A stretch of DNA of 64,000 nucleotides from Terriglobia bacterium (lineage in GTDB: Bacteria; Acidobacteriota; Terriglobia; Terriglobales; Acidobacteriaceae), in NCBI GenBank assembly GCA_020073565.1, contig JAIQEY010000012.1, forward strand, positions 61,883-125,882. The letters run 5' to 3'. Both the position numbers and the translations under genes were made by a program. Below the pieces are notes generated by a model. It worked only from the letters and a program-made list of their open reading frames with translations, searched no databases and was not told the origin of the DNA. Positions 37,852 through 47,520 of this stretch are shown piece by piece (position 1 is the stretch's first letter; each line of letters starts with the position of its first letter).

Positions 37852-39024
37852 ATGAGCCTCATGCCTGACGACCTGCTCCGCTACCGCTCCGAGTTTCCTA
37901 TCCTGGAGCGCACCAACTACATGATCTCGAACTCGCTGGGGGCGATGCCGCGCGGCGTCTATGACGCGCTCAACGGCTACGCGGACACGTGGGCCACGCG
38001 CGGCGTTCGCGCCTGGGAAGAGCGCTGGTGGATGCTGTCCGCTGAAGTCGGCAATGAACTTGGCGCCCTGATGAATGCGGCCAAAGATTCGGTGTCCGTC
38101 CACCAGAACGTGACTACGTGCCAAGCCGTAGTGGCCTCTTGTTTCGATTTCTCCGGCAAGCGCAACAAAGTAGTGTACAGCGACCTGAATTTTCCCTCGG
38201 TCATGTATTTCTGGGAAGCGCAACGCCCGTACGGCGCACGGGTTCACATGGTGAAGACCGATGACGGCATCACGGTGGACACTGAGCGACTCGTCGAAGC
38301 GATCGACGAGCAGACCCAGCTCGTGCCAATCTCACACGTCATCTTCCGCAGCGCCTACATCCAGGACGCGAAGGTCGTCATCGAAAAAGCGCACAAGGTC
38401 GGCGCGCATGTTGTGCTCGACACGTTTCAATCGCTGGGCACTGTGCCGGTGGATGTGCAAGCCCTCAACGTGGACTTTGCCTGTGGCGGCGTTCTCAAGT
38501 GGCTGTGCGGAGGACCGGGCGTCGCGTATCTCTACGTTCGTCCAGATTTGGGGAGCAAGCTGGAACCCAAGCTTACCGGATGGTTCGCCCATCAAGACTC
38601 CATGGCCTTTGAAACCGGCCCGATCCGCTACACCGATCCGCCGTTTCGCTTCATGAACGGGACCACGCACATCCCCTCGCTAGAAGCCTGCCGTCCCGGA
38701 CTGAAAATCATTAGTGAGGTGGGAGTCGAAAAGATCCGCGAGAGGTCAAAACGTCAGACCGCCCGTCTGATCGAACTCGCCGATAAGCACGGCTGGCGCG
38801 TCAACTCGCCACGCGATCCGGAAAAGCGTGGCGGCACAGTTTCTATTGACATGCCCGACTCGCAGCAGGTCTCGCGCGCATTGCTCGCCCGCGACATTCT
38901 GGTGGACTGGCGGCCCAAGGCGGGCGTCCGCTTCTCGCCGCACTTCTACAACACGGATGCAGAAGTGGATGCTGCGATCGCGGCGGTGGAAGAGATTCTC
39001 CAGAAGCGGCGGGTCGCGGTTTAG
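37852..39024 (+). CDS. kynureninase-like PLP enzyme (aminotransferase class V fold)
   Basis: Fold-type I PLP enzyme, 390 residues from ATG 37852 (MSLMPDDLLRYRSEFPILER). Motifs include YMISNSLGAMP, VVYSDLNFPSVMYFW, HVVLDTFQSLGTVPVD and GVLKWLCGGPGVAYLYV with the PLP lysine at about residue 216. The KLTGWFAHQDSM segment corresponds to the kynureninase GWFGH region. Kynureninase (L-kynurenine to anthranilate plus alanine) is the nearest family, but no other tryptophan-degradation gene is adjacent, so substrate specificity is open. Confidence 0.8.
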   Translation: MSLMPDDLLRYRSEFPILERTNYMISNSLGAMPRGVYDALNGYADTWATRGVRAWEERWWMLSAEVGNELGALMNAAKDSVSVHQNVTTCQAVVASCFDFSGKRNKVVYSDLNFPSVMYFWEAQRPYGARVHMVKTDDGITVDTERLVEAIDEQTQLVPISHVIFRSAYIQDAKVVIEKAHKVGAHVVLDTFQSLGTVPVDVQALNVDFACGGVLKWLCGGPGVAYLYVRPDLGSKLEPKLTGWFAHQDSMAFETGPIRYTDPPFRFMNGTTHIPSLEACRPGLKIISEVGVEKIRERSKRQTARLIELADKHGWRVNSPRDPEKRGGTVSIDMPDSQQVSRALLARDILVDWRPKAGVRFSPHFYNTDAEVDAAIAAVEEILQKRRVAV

Positions 39025-39109
39025 GGCTTTCAGGACGTTTCAGGAACGAGACGGAAGTGGAACTACTCGTACGCATCTGACACTCCCGCGAGTCCAAAAC
39101 CTCCGAATT

Positions 39110-39208
39110 GTTGCGCCGGCATCTTGCCGGCTGTCTCGATGGCGCGTGTCGCCCTCGGCGCGGCGGGCGAGTCGCCCGCCGGACAGCCGCCGGGACGGCG
39201 GCGCTACA
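39110..39208. repeat. GTTGCGCCGGCATCTTGCCGGC multi-hairpin element
   Basis: Three hairpins: GCCGGCATCTTGCCGGC, GGCGGGCGAGTCGCCCGCC (nine-base arms) and GCCGCCGGGACGGCGGC. It lies between the convergent kynureninase-like and Oar-like receptor genes and could terminate transcription from both sides. Confidence 0.75.
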
Positions 39209-39215
39209 TCTACAC

Positions 39216-42200
39216 TCAGAACGACAGCCTCGCGCTCAGCTGAATCTCCCGACCCGGCGTCATGGCCATCGTGATGGTGCCGAATTGCGGCGTATTGACG
39301 AAGCGGTTGGGGGTGCCAAGGTTGACTTTGTTCAGCGCGTTGAAGGCTTCGCCGCGAAACTGGAAGCTGGCTTTCTCGGTGAGGCGGAACGTGCGGGCCA
39401 GCGCAAAGTCGAGCGTCTGCATGGGCGGACCGTAGACCGAGTTCCGTCCGACATCACCGAAAGTGTAGGCCGGCGGCGCCGCGAAGGCGGCCGGGTTGAA
39501 CCACTTGTCGGCCGTGTGCGTCCCGGGACCAAAGATGGGCTGCCCCGTGTAGTTGGCGCGGATCGGGTTCTCGCCCAGCACCGTGCCGGAATTTGCGGTG
39601 TCTCCAAACACGGAAATGGTCAGTGGCATTCCCGACTGCACCTGATAGATGGTCGTGAAGTGCCAGTTCTCGGTGAGTAGGCGCGTCAGCGCGGTCCTCT
39701 GGAAAGCCGGAATATCGTAAACGCTGCTGAGCGCGAAGCGATGGCGCACGTCGCATCCCGGACCTTTTTCTGCCGCCAGGTTGCTGTTGTTCTGTGGGAT
39801 GGCTGCCTCGTCCATGGCAGAGCGGAAATCGGGCGCATTGGTCAGCGTCTTGGCGTAAGTGTAATTGGCCAGGAAACTGAGTCCGTGAGAATACTTTCTT
39901 CGCACGTTCACGTAGCCCGCGTCATACCAGCTCTGGGCGGTGTCTTCGAGCAGATTGATCGTGCTCACCGGGAACGTTTGGCTCTGAATGATCGCATTGG
40001 TCGCGCTGCTGGGCGGCAAGACGGTGTTAGGAACAAAACTCAGGGTCTTGAACGGACGGCGTGGGCCGATCGGACCCGGCCCGGGCGGCGCGTTGTTGAT
40101 CAGGTGCGAGCGCTGCAGGTGAAATGCGCGTGCGCCCAGGTAGCCGACCGCCAGCGACGTGTTCGTGCCAAAGCTTTTTTCGAGCTGCGTATTCCATTGC
40201 TGCACGTACTGCGCAGGCGCGTGCGGATCGAACGCAGTAAAGCTCACCGTGGTCGCCGGCAACGTGCCGGTTCCCAAAACCGGCGTGCCGAAATTCATAC
40301 CGGTCGTATAGAGCCCTGCCGGCGGCGTGAAGTTATCAGCCTGCTGCGTTTCCGGGAACACGTTCGGTACATTGTGCCGCTGGTTACACCACGTGTTCTG
40401 ATCGACCGGTGTATAGAAAATTCCGTAAGCGGCGTGGAACACCAGCCCCACGCGCGGCAGGTTCTTGGCGAGCCCAAAGCGCGGCGCGAAGTTGTGCTTG
40501 TTGGCATACATCAGGCCGCTCGGATATCCCTGCTCACCCCCGATGAATACCGACGGAACGCCGTGGTTGAAGATCAGATTCGAATTCGTGTTGCGGCGAT
40601 CCCAGAGCGGGTCGGTGTATTCGTAGCGCAGCCCGAAATTCACCGTGGTCGTCGGCGTGATCTGCCAGCTGTCTTCCGCGAAAGCGTCCCATCCCCAGTT
40701 ACGCAGGTTCATCTGCGGGATGCCGGCTTGCCGCTGCTTCACCGTGGGCAGGCTCAGCAGAAGGCTGGCAAAGCCAGATCCGCTGCCGTCGTTAAACCCG
40801 AATTCCGTGGTGTAGCCGGTGGTGTATTGATAATAACCGCGGTTCTGAAAGAAGCCCCACATCGGCCAGATGTAGCGGCGGAAGTCACCGCCGAACTTGA
40901 GACCGTGGCGTCCATGCTGCCAGGCGTAGGTGTCACGGATCTCTGCCGTGGTGTCCCAGGCATGCATGGGAGTGGCGGCGAAGGTGTCGCCAATCCCTGT
41001 GTAACCTTGCGCGGCAAACCACGGAGCACCCCAGGCGCCGGGGCCGCCGAAGCCGACTCCCTGAATGCCGAGTTGCGACACGATGTCGTTCACACCGTCG
41101 TTTTGCGAGGTGTGGTTCATCGAGAGACGCGAGAAGGCGAGCGAAACGGTATTGAGCTTGTTGCTCGAAAAGGCGTGAGTCCAGGAAAGCACGGCCTGTT
41201 GGGAGAGGTTGTCGAAAGGCGCGCCAAAGCCGGGGAGGTTCTCCGTGGTCGCGGTCATTCCGTTGCTCGGAGAAAACCCGCGTTCCGCACTGACTGAGTA
41301 TCGCGCGAGCACGGTGTCGTTATTCGCGAACACGTGATCCACGCGGACTGTGCCCTGATCCTGACTATGCATTTCGTTGCGGATGTCGAGGTAGTTATTG
41401 GAATCCACACCCGAGCCCATCATCGTCATGTTCGGCATCGGCACATACTGCATGAGGAACGTTTCCAACGACTGGTTGATCCGATCCGCAGGAATCTGGT
41501 TGTTGGGGAACTGGCTGCGAGTGTACGGGTAGTTGCTGGGCCCGGTAGGCCTCGTGGGATCGTAGCTCGTGTTGGCAACGGCGGTGGTGGGATCGTAGAT
41601 CTTGGCGTTACTCATGCTGAAGTCGCCCTGAATCTCGTCCACGGTGGGGACGGTCAGGATCTGCGCATCAGCCTGCGCCAGCCGCAACCCTTCGTAGTTG
41701 AGAAAGAAGAACGTCCTCTTTTTCTTGCCTAGCAGCGGTCCTCCAAATGAGGCGCCGAAGTTATTCTGAACCAGGTGATTGTTTCCCATGGAACCGAACG
41801 TGGTGGCATCCATGGCGCCGTTGCGCAGAAATTCGTACATCGTTCCGTGAAATTGATTCGTTCCACCACGCGTGACGATATTGATCTGCCCGCCACCCGC
41901 TCCGCCCATGTCGGCGGTGTAACTGCTGGTCTCGACCTGAAACTCCATGACCGCGTCCGGCGACGGGCTCAGATTTTGCGTGTTGAATGTGGGATCGGTA
42001 TTGGTTGCGCCATCCAGCAGGAAGAAGTTCGCGTTAGGCCGGTTGCCGCCGATCACGAGGGCCGAGCGCTGTCCGGGGCGCCAATAGAGCGGGTTGGTTT
42101 CGCCAGTCTGCGCGCCAAAACCGATGTGCGTGCCGGGTACGGTCAGCACCAGGTCCACTAACATGCGGCCATTCAGCGGCAGTTCCTGCACCGACTTCCG

Positions 42201-42602
42201 TTCGACGACCTCGCCCACGCTCGCGTCGGTGGTTCGCAAGACCTCGGCCGACGCGACCACCTGCACGCCTTCGGTTACCGCTCCGACTTTCAGTCCAATT
42301 TCGATCGCCAGGTTCTGCCCGACTTCTAGACGCAGTGATTGCTTCACAGTGGCAAAGCCCGAGGCCTGCACGGTGAGTTCGTAGTCGTCGGGCGGAAGAG
42401 CCGGGGCGGAGAATACTCCTGCTTGGTTCGTGGAGACTGCACGCGTCGCTCCCGTGCTAAGCGCTTTGAATTGAACGCTGGCCCGGGCGACGGGGAGAAG
42501 CTGCGCGTCTCGCACCGTACCGGTAACCATCCCATAATTAACTTGGCCGGACACGGACACGGCCAGGCCTAGCAAACACAAAAAGGCGAGAATCGATCGC
42601 AT
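39216..42602 (-). CDS. Oar-like TonB-dependent receptor with N-terminal carboxypeptidase-regulatory domain
   Basis: A 1128-residue outer-membrane protein from ATG 42602 (MRSILAFLCLLGLAVSVSGQ signal peptide; GGGGGA upstream). Residues ~22-110 form a CarboxypepD_reg/CNA-B-like domain (GTVRDAQLLPVARASVQF; NQAGVFSAPALPPDDYELTV). The plug domain follows (VQELPLNGRMLVDLVLTVPG; QINIVTRGGTNQFHGTMYEF), then a large beta-barrel ending in the aromatic signature RLSF. The family is greatly expanded in Acidobacteria, but no substrate can be assigned here. Confidence 0.93.
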   Translation of the reverse strand: MRSILAFLCLLGLAVSVSGQVNYGMVTGTVRDAQLLPVARASVQFKALSTGATRAVSTNQAGVFSAPALPPDDYELTVQASGFATVKQSLRLEVGQNLAIEIGLKVGAVTEGVQVVASAEVLRTTDASVGEVVERKSVQELPLNGRMLVDLVLTVPGTHIGFGAQTGETNPLYWRPGQRSALVIGGNRPNANFFLLDGATNTDPTFNTQNLSPSPDAVMEFQVETSSYTADMGGAGGGQINIVTRGGTNQFHGTMYEFLRNGAMDATTFGSMGNNHLVQNNFGASFGGPLLGKKKRTFFFLNYEGLRLAQADAQILTVPTVDEIQGDFSMSNAKIYDPTTAVANTSYDPTRPTGPSNYPYTRSQFPNNQIPADRINQSLETFLMQYVPMPNMTMMGSGVDSNNYLDIRNEMHSQDQGTVRVDHVFANNDTVLARYSVSAERGFSPSNGMTATTENLPGFGAPFDNLSQQAVLSWTHAFSSNKLNTVSLAFSRLSMNHTSQNDGVNDIVSQLGIQGVGFGGPGAWGAPWFAAQGYTGIGDTFAATPMHAWDTTAEIRDTYAWQHGRHGLKFGGDFRRYIWPMWGFFQNRGYYQYTTGYTTEFGFNDGSGSGFASLLLSLPTVKQRQAGIPQMNLRNWGWDAFAEDSWQITPTTTVNFGLRYEYTDPLWDRRNTNSNLIFNHGVPSVFIGGEQGYPSGLMYANKHNFAPRFGLAKNLPRVGLVFHAAYGIFYTPVDQNTWCNQRHNVPNVFPETQQADNFTPPAGLYTTGMNFGTPVLGTGTLPATTVSFTAFDPHAPAQYVQQWNTQLEKSFGTNTSLAVGYLGARAFHLQRSHLINNAPPGPGPIGPRRPFKTLSFVPNTVLPPSSATNAIIQSQTFPVSTINLLEDTAQSWYDAGYVNVRRKYSHGLSFLANYTYAKTLTNAPDFRSAMDEAAIPQNNSNLAAEKGPGCDVRHRFALSSVYDIPAFQRTALTRLLTENWHFTTIYQVQSGMPLTISVFGDTANSGTVLGENPIRANYTGQPIFGPGTHTADKWFNPAAFAAPPAYTFGDVGRNSVYGPPMQTLDFALARTFRLTEKASFQFRGEAFNALNKVNLGTPNRFVNTPQFGTITMAMTPGREIQLSARLSF

Positions 42603-42888
42603 GCGCTTTTCCCCCAGGAGACGGGCGTCTGGAACTGGACCGCGATACTGCGGCCTTTCCCTCACCACATCGAAAAAATTAGCAATACCCCAAGTGTCCG
42701 ACACTCTAGTGATGCGGGCAAACGACAGCAATAGTAAGAAAGCACTAGCCGGTGGGCGGGGCGGGCGTCCGCCCCAGTAACTGTTACCTCCGTAAGACTA
42801 CCTGTCCCTTTTCCCGCTGCCCTTATCAGATCCGCTTTCTTATTCTCGTAACAGATCGCTTTGCGCCTGCGAACACAGGAAAATAGAA

Positions 42889-43941
42889 TTGGTCGCCTCC
42901 TCCGTCCTCATCTGCCCGATCGTTGTCGCTTCGCTGGCCGCCTTGACTGGCTTGGCTTTGCTGATTCGCGGACTCCGCCTGCTCGCGGGCGGGAGCCCGA
43001 AACCTGAACCGGCTTCGAAGATTGGTGAAATTTCCCTCGGATTGGTGGAGATCAACGGCCGGGCTTCCGGTCCGTACACGATTACTGCTCCCCTCACGAG
43101 CAGACCTTGTTTCTTGTACCGGACAACGATTTGGCAGCAGCGGAAGTCACAAACTCATGAATGGGAGCAGGTGGTGGATGAAACGCTGCACGTCCCTTTC
43201 TTCCTCGAAGACTCGACCGGACAATTGCTGATCGAGCCGATGGGTGCCGATCTCGACGTACCCATCAGCCTTCGTGAGGAATATGGAGGGCCGACCTTTT
43301 ATGACTCGCATACTGTTCTGCCGGCCGTCAGCCTCTTTCTTGCGCGTCATGGTGCTGTTCCCACAAGGCGCATATTGATCGAGGAGTTTTGCATCGAGCC
43401 TCAGAGCGAGCTGTTCGTCACAGGAACGATCACCGAGAATCCCGGAATTGAGGTTAGGCCGCTTTTCCGCAAAAAAGACGAGCCGAAACCAGCGGCCATG
43501 AAAGGGATCCAGGCAATCCCTGAGGCACCTGAGATTATTCAGCTTTCCGGTTCTTCACCTTCGACTGACGGCGCGATGACGCAGCAATCAAGAATCGCAG
43601 CGGCGCTCAACAAGGCGGGTATACAAAATCCGAACGCGTGGGCGGTGGCTGGCATTCCTTATCCCGGACGCGAATCGGAACATGCGACGGCCGTGCTTCC
43701 TGAAGAAACAGGTTTTGTCGCCAAAGATCCGCCGCAAGAACAACTGCCATCTGGGTTCAATCTGAAACCTGCGCTGGTGCTGATGAAAGGCCCTGACGAT
43801 GCACCGTTCGTACTCGGGTCGCGCAGTTCCCAGGCGCGGGCGCGGACATCCGCATGGAAGCCAGTGGCCATGCTGTGCGCCGGCACTGCCCTCACATCCG
43901 CTGGCTTCTGGATTCTTTTGCGGAAGTTGCATCTCCTGTAG
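42889..43941 (+). CDS. GIDE-domain-like membrane protein, unknown function
   Basis: A 350-residue protein with one helix at each end (residues ~3-22 and ~328-346). The central part, from ISLGLVEINGRA through ITAPLTSRPCFLYR to LHVPFFLEDSTGQLLIEPMG, resembles the GIDE domain of MUL1-type mitochondrial ligases and their bacterial relatives, though no RING domain follows. Start TTG at 42889 with AGGA eight bases upstream. The C-terminal soluble region (residues ~190-320) is low-complexity. The biochemical role of bacterial GIDE proteins is not established. Confidence 0.6.
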   Translation: MVASSVLICPIVVASLAALTGLALLIRGLRLLAGGSPKPEPASKIGEISLGLVEINGRASGPYTITAPLTSRPCFLYRTTIWQQRKSQTHEWEQVVDETLHVPFFLEDSTGQLLIEPMGADLDVPISLREEYGGPTFYDSHTVLPAVSLFLARHGAVPTRRILIEEFCIEPQSELFVTGTITENPGIEVRPLFRKKDEPKPAAMKGIQAIPEAPEIIQLSGSSPSTDGAMTQQSRIAAALNKAGIQNPNAWAVAGIPYPGRESEHATAVLPEETGFVAKDPPQEQLPSGFNLKPALVLMKGPDDAPFVLGSRSSQARARTSAWKPVAMLCAGTALTSAGFWILLRKLHLL

Positions 43942-44023
43942 AGGTGCGTGCCTGGGAGCCTGGCCGACGTGCACACGGCGCGTAGCTAGATGCTAAACGC
44001 AAACAGGGAACCGCTAATTTAGA

Positions 44024-44803
44024 ATGTCCTGTGTGACCGAACCTGTCCGGATCGGCATTCTCGGCGACTTCAACCCGGAGTTCCGTTCCCACCACGCCAT
44101 CAACGATTCCCTGCAGCACGCCGCCCGGAAACTCGGGATCGCGGTGGAATCGGTCTGGCTCCCCACACCCTCGCTCCTGGAGCCGAATGCCACGGCCACT
44201 CTCGAATCTTTCGACGGGCTGTGGGCCTCGCCCGGCAGCCCATACAAGAGCTTTGACGGTATGCTCAAGGGCATCGAGTTCGCGCGCGTGCGCGACTGGC
44301 CGTTTCTGGGCACCTGCGGAGGCTTTCAGTACGCACTGATTGAGTGCGCCCGCAACGTGCTCGGCATCACGGACGCGACCACTGCCGAAGAAGATCCTAA
44401 GGCCAAGAACATCATCATCTATCCCGTCGCCTGTGCTGTCCCCAAGCGCGCGGCCGATGCCCCCAAGTTGTCCGGGCGCGTGCCCGAAATCCGGCTTCGT
44501 CCCGGCTCTTATCTCGCCGGCTACTACGGGAAAGAGACAGTGGAAGAGGAGTTTTTCTGCAACTACGAATTGAATCCCGAGTTCGAGTGGACCGCCATGG
44601 AAGCGGGTTTTCCGGTGGTGGCGCGGGGCGCGAATGAGGAATGCCGCGCGATTGAATCACCTGTCCACCGCTTCTTTATCGCTACGCTGTTCCAGCCGCA
44701 ACTCTCGTCCAAGGACAAAAAGCCGCACCCGCTGGTGCTGGCCTTCGTGCAGGCGGCTGCCGACTGGTCGCGTAAGAAACTCGACGACCTGATTCTGAGC
44801 TGA
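44024..44803 (+). CDS. class I glutamine amidotransferase-like protein related to the CTP synthase C-terminal domain
   Basis: A stand-alone 259-residue GATase-like domain. IGILGDFNPEFRSHHAINDS resembles CTP synthase GATase starts. The nucleophile elbow FLGTCGGFQYALIE keeps the cysteine (Cys98). The usual catalytic His-Glu motif (FHPE) is replaced by FQPQ (residues 223-226), so glutaminase chemistry is doubtful. It matches the described CTP synthase C-terminal region-related (seleno)protein group, where the cysteine position can be selenocysteine; here it is TGC. No synthetase domain gene lies beside it. Function unknown. Confidence 0.8.
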   Translation: MSCVTEPVRIGILGDFNPEFRSHHAINDSLQHAARKLGIAVESVWLPTPSLLEPNATATLESFDGLWASPGSPYKSFDGMLKGIEFARVRDWPFLGTCGGFQYALIECARNVLGITDATTAEEDPKAKNIIIYPVACAVPKRAADAPKLSGRVPEIRLRPGSYLAGYYGKETVEEEFFCNYELNPEFEWTAMEAGFPVVARGANEECRAIESPVHRFFIATLFQPQLSSKDKKPHPLVLAFVQAAADWSRKKLDDLILS

Positions 44804-44829
44804 CCCCGTTACTCACGCGAAGGAGTTTC

Positions 44830-45051
44830 CTACGATTGCTCTGACGCTTCGCGCTGCCGGCGCGCGTTCCAGAGAGGCGCGAGGATGCTGGTCCTGAGGA
44901 TTTCTGATTCTGCTTTGACCCAGTCTTCGAGTGCTTGACCGTCGATCTGTCCACGCTGGTCGTAGAGCTGACGCGCACGCAGACGAATCTTTCTCTCGAG
45001 CAAATCGACCATCAGACGCTGGCGCTCGCGCGTTCTAGTTTCACTGTCCAC
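44830..45051 (-). CDS. DUF2934 family protein
   Basis: A 73-residue basic, helical protein. IRLRARQLYDQRGQIDGQAL followed by EDWVKAE is the DUF2934 signature, common in Acidobacteria and Proteobacteria and of unknown function. GTG start at 45051. It is convergent with the amidotransferase-like gene, only 26 bases apart. Confidence 0.85.
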   Translation of the reverse strand: MDSETRTRERQRLMVDLLERKIRLRARQLYDQRGQIDGQALEDWVKAESEILRTSILAPLWNARRQREASEQS

Positions 45052-45169
45052 AGTTCACTCCACACCTATAGTTACTCTAAAGGCAGAACCGTTACAGGAT
45101 GGTGAACAGGAAAGTTACTAAAGTGCGTGCGACAAAGCGGCTGCTGGGCAGGGTTTACAATGCGCTCCG

Positions 45170-46495
45170 TTATTTGTTCCCGCTGGCCGTGGCGTTGACG
45201 GCAACCCGCAGCGGCTCGAGCTTCTTTCGCGCCCGCACCCATGTCTTGCGGCTCTTGCGATTTGAAATCGGGGCATCGGGACGCGCGAAATACTGAAGGA
45301 TGTTGGCCTGCAGTTTGGGCGGCACCTGATCGAAATCCTTGTCGGCCAGTTTATCGACCAGCTTGGCGTAGGTCTTATCACTCAAGGCGTACTCTCCCGG
45401 CCGTGTCTCCTGGCCCGTGTCGCAATCGAGATTCTCCAAGTGCAGATTGTGCGCTGCCACATGGGCCAGGTCTGCCTGATACGCCTCCACCGTACGATCA
45501 ACGCTGGTGATGTAGAGGTTTTCGCTCTGCGGAGTGGGAATCTTGAAGTTGACGGCCTTGAAGGGCCCGACTTTGGGAATAATGTGCAAGAAGAACGCCA
45601 GCACCCGAGCGCCGAAGCCCGGTCTGCGATAACCCCGCCCCCATTCCTTCTCGTACTCTACTCGCTTCAAGTAGAAGAGAAACTTTTTCTTATCGAAGGT
45701 CGGATCTTCCCTCACCATCTGATCCCGGCGCGAGAGCAGAGCGACCCGTGTCATTCCGGGGATGACCTGGCTGACGCTCCAGCGGAAAGTTCCGATCGCC
45801 AGATCTTCGTTCGCGAGCACGTCATCCAGGCTGAGGCCATAGGTTTCCTTGAAGGTGCGATCGAGCAGACGCTGCGAAACTTCGAAACCAATGAAGTCGT
45901 GATAGCGGTCGCTCGTATAGCGGTTCTTCGCGACCTGCACCATGTCGAAACCGAACTCGGTTCGAATGTGCGCCTTGGGATCGTCGGCATAGGTCACCAG
46001 ATCGCCATACTTCTTCTTCAGCGCCGGAAATTCGATCGCCACCACATGATTCACCATGGGGTGTCCGGCGTTGTCGGAGGCATAGTGCGCGAGGGCGCCG
46101 AGCGCGAAGGCATACTCATTCAGATCGGAGGAATCGTCGATCAGGTTCATCACGAAATCACCCGACCGCACGTAGTGGAGTAAGTCGCTGAAGAACTTGT
46201 TGCCGAACGGGTAGTAACCCATGTCCTGGATCATCGATCCGCCGTAGGCATAGGCGTGCGCGTCCCGGAGATCCTTCTCCTGGGCTTGCGGGAACCGCTT
46301 CTTCAGCAGAGGCTCAATCTGATCCTTCCACAAGAGATCAACCACCTGCTCGTGCGTCAGCACGGAGTAGGCAGGAGCCATCTGGGCGCCCAACAGTACG
46401 GCACACAACAACACGAAAATACGGATTGCGCGGGCCACGGGCTGCTGCTCGTGACTCCGCGCAATCCGGCGCATTCGGTCTCGCATGTCGGCCAC
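45170..46495 (-). CDS. zinc-dependent phospholipase C family protein
   Basis: A 441-residue exported protein: N-terminal hydrophobic segment (residues ~24-40) ending at AYS, then SVLTHEQVVDLLW, GGSMIQDMGYYPFG, ALGALAHYASDNAGHPMVNH and ADDPKAHIRTEF. These His/Asp motifs match the zinc-ligand pattern of the zinc-dependent PLC/S1-P1 nuclease fold. Substrate is not known. It starts eight bases after the YncE-like gene, so the two form an operon. Confidence 0.85.
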   Translation of the reverse strand: MADMRDRMRRIARSHEQQPVARAIRIFVLLCAVLLGAQMAPAYSVLTHEQVVDLLWKDQIEPLLKKRFPQAQEKDLRDAHAYAYGGSMIQDMGYYPFGNKFFSDLLHYVRSGDFVMNLIDDSSDLNEYAFALGALAHYASDNAGHPMVNHVVAIEFPALKKKYGDLVTYADDPKAHIRTEFGFDMVQVAKNRYTSDRYHDFIGFEVSQRLLDRTFKETYGLSLDDVLANEDLAIGTFRWSVSQVIPGMTRVALLSRRDQMVREDPTFDKKKFLFYLKRVEYEKEWGRGYRRPGFGARVLAFFLHIIPKVGPFKAVNFKIPTPQSENLYITSVDRTVEAYQADLAHVAAHNLHLENLDCDTGQETRPGEYALSDKTYAKLVDKLADKDFDQVPPKLQANILQYFARPDAPISNRKSRKTWVRARKKLEPLRVAVNATASGNK

Positions 46496-46503
46496 GTCCG
46501 TCC

Positions 46504-47520
46504 TCAGCGCGCTGCCCCCACGACCAGCACCACGAACGAATCCGGCTCCACCTTCCGCTCCGGGCGCGGCCCCACATTGGCCGTTACGGTGAAGAGTTGG
46601 TGCGTCTTCGGGTCGACCGCCATCGTGCGCGCTCCCTTTTGTGTGGTCACGGTCTCGATCACGCTGAATTTATCCGCGGAGTCTTCGTGAATCACAGTGA
46701 TAGTTCCATCCCCGGCCGAGGCAAATGCCAGGCCAAGGTCCGCATCGAAGGCGGTGGCGTCGCAACCATCGCCGATCGCGGGGCTGGCCACTATCTTTCC
46801 ATCATCCGCGTTCACGATCACCATCTTCTTGTTCCCGCAGCCGGCAAACAGCCGGCGGTTCTTGCGATCGAGCGCCAGGCCAGTTGGCTCTTCGCAGTCG
46901 GCGAGTTTCCAGCGTGACTTCACGGTCAGCTTCACTGGATCGAACGCCACTAGCTCCGAGGTATCTTCGATGTTCACCCACATCGTGCCCTTAGCGTCGG
47001 TGGCGGCAAATTCCGGCTTGCCACCCAAGTCTACTTTGCCCACAACCTCACCTTTGGATGGATCCACCGCGGTAGTGTCGTGGCCCCTCCCGTTGAAGGT
47101 AAAGACTCGCCTTGAGAACGGGTCATACACGATCGCATCCGGCCCATTCCCGACTTTGATTTTCTTCTGGAGCGCGAGCGTTTTCAGATCGAACACGCTG
47201 ACCGTGTCCTCTCCGCCATTGCTGACGAATCCGCGCCCGAGATCCGGGACAAGAGCGACTCCGTGCACTCTCGGCGTATCAGGAATCTCGCCCACTTGCT
47301 TGCCGGAGTCCGTGTCGATGACCATGACACGTGTCGCCCGCGCTATGAACAAACGATGCCCGTCGCTGTCGACTGTCAGGTAGTCCCATCCACCGTCACC
47401 GCCCAGCTTCCACGTCTTGGCAACTTTGTAATCCGCACCGACGGCCACCGTCGCCACTGCGATGATCGCCAGTAAAACCAATCCGATTCGTACTGCTCTC
47501 AGCATTTTCATGGACACCAC
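46504..47520 (-). CDS. YncE-like beta-propeller protein, exported
   Basis: A 338-residue protein with a signal peptide (AVRIGLVLLAIIAVATVAVG) and repeated 40-residue blades: WDYLTVDSDGHRLFIARATR, GVALVPDLGRGFVSNGGEDT, GPDAIVYDPFSRRVFTFNGR, GLALDRKNRRLFAGCGNKKM. This is the YncE/NHL-type seven-bladed propeller. GTG start at 47520 with GGGGAGG ten bases upstream; an internal ATG is possible. First gene of a two-gene unit with the phospholipase C-like gene. Confidence 0.85.
   Translation of the reverse strand: MVSMKMLRAVRIGLVLLAIIAVATVAVGADYKVAKTWKLGGDGGWDYLTVDSDGHRLFIARATRVMVIDTDSGKQVGEIPDTPRVHGVALVPDLGRGFVSNGGEDTVSVFDLKTLALQKKIKVGNGPDAIVYDPFSRRVFTFNGRGHDTTAVDPSKGEVVGKVDLGGKPEFAATDAKGTMWVNIEDTSELVAFDPVKLTVKSRWKLADCEEPTGLALDRKNRRLFAGCGNKKMVIVNADDGKIVASPAIGDGCDATAFDADLGLAFASAGDGTITVIHEDSADKFSVIETVTTQKGARTMAVDPKTHQLFTVTANVGPRPERKVEPDSFVVLVVGAAR

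Noticed and set aside
44317..44319. Selenocysteine codon in the amidotransferase-like gene
   Set aside because: The nucleophile codon is TGC, an ordinary cysteine codon, so no recoding is needed.
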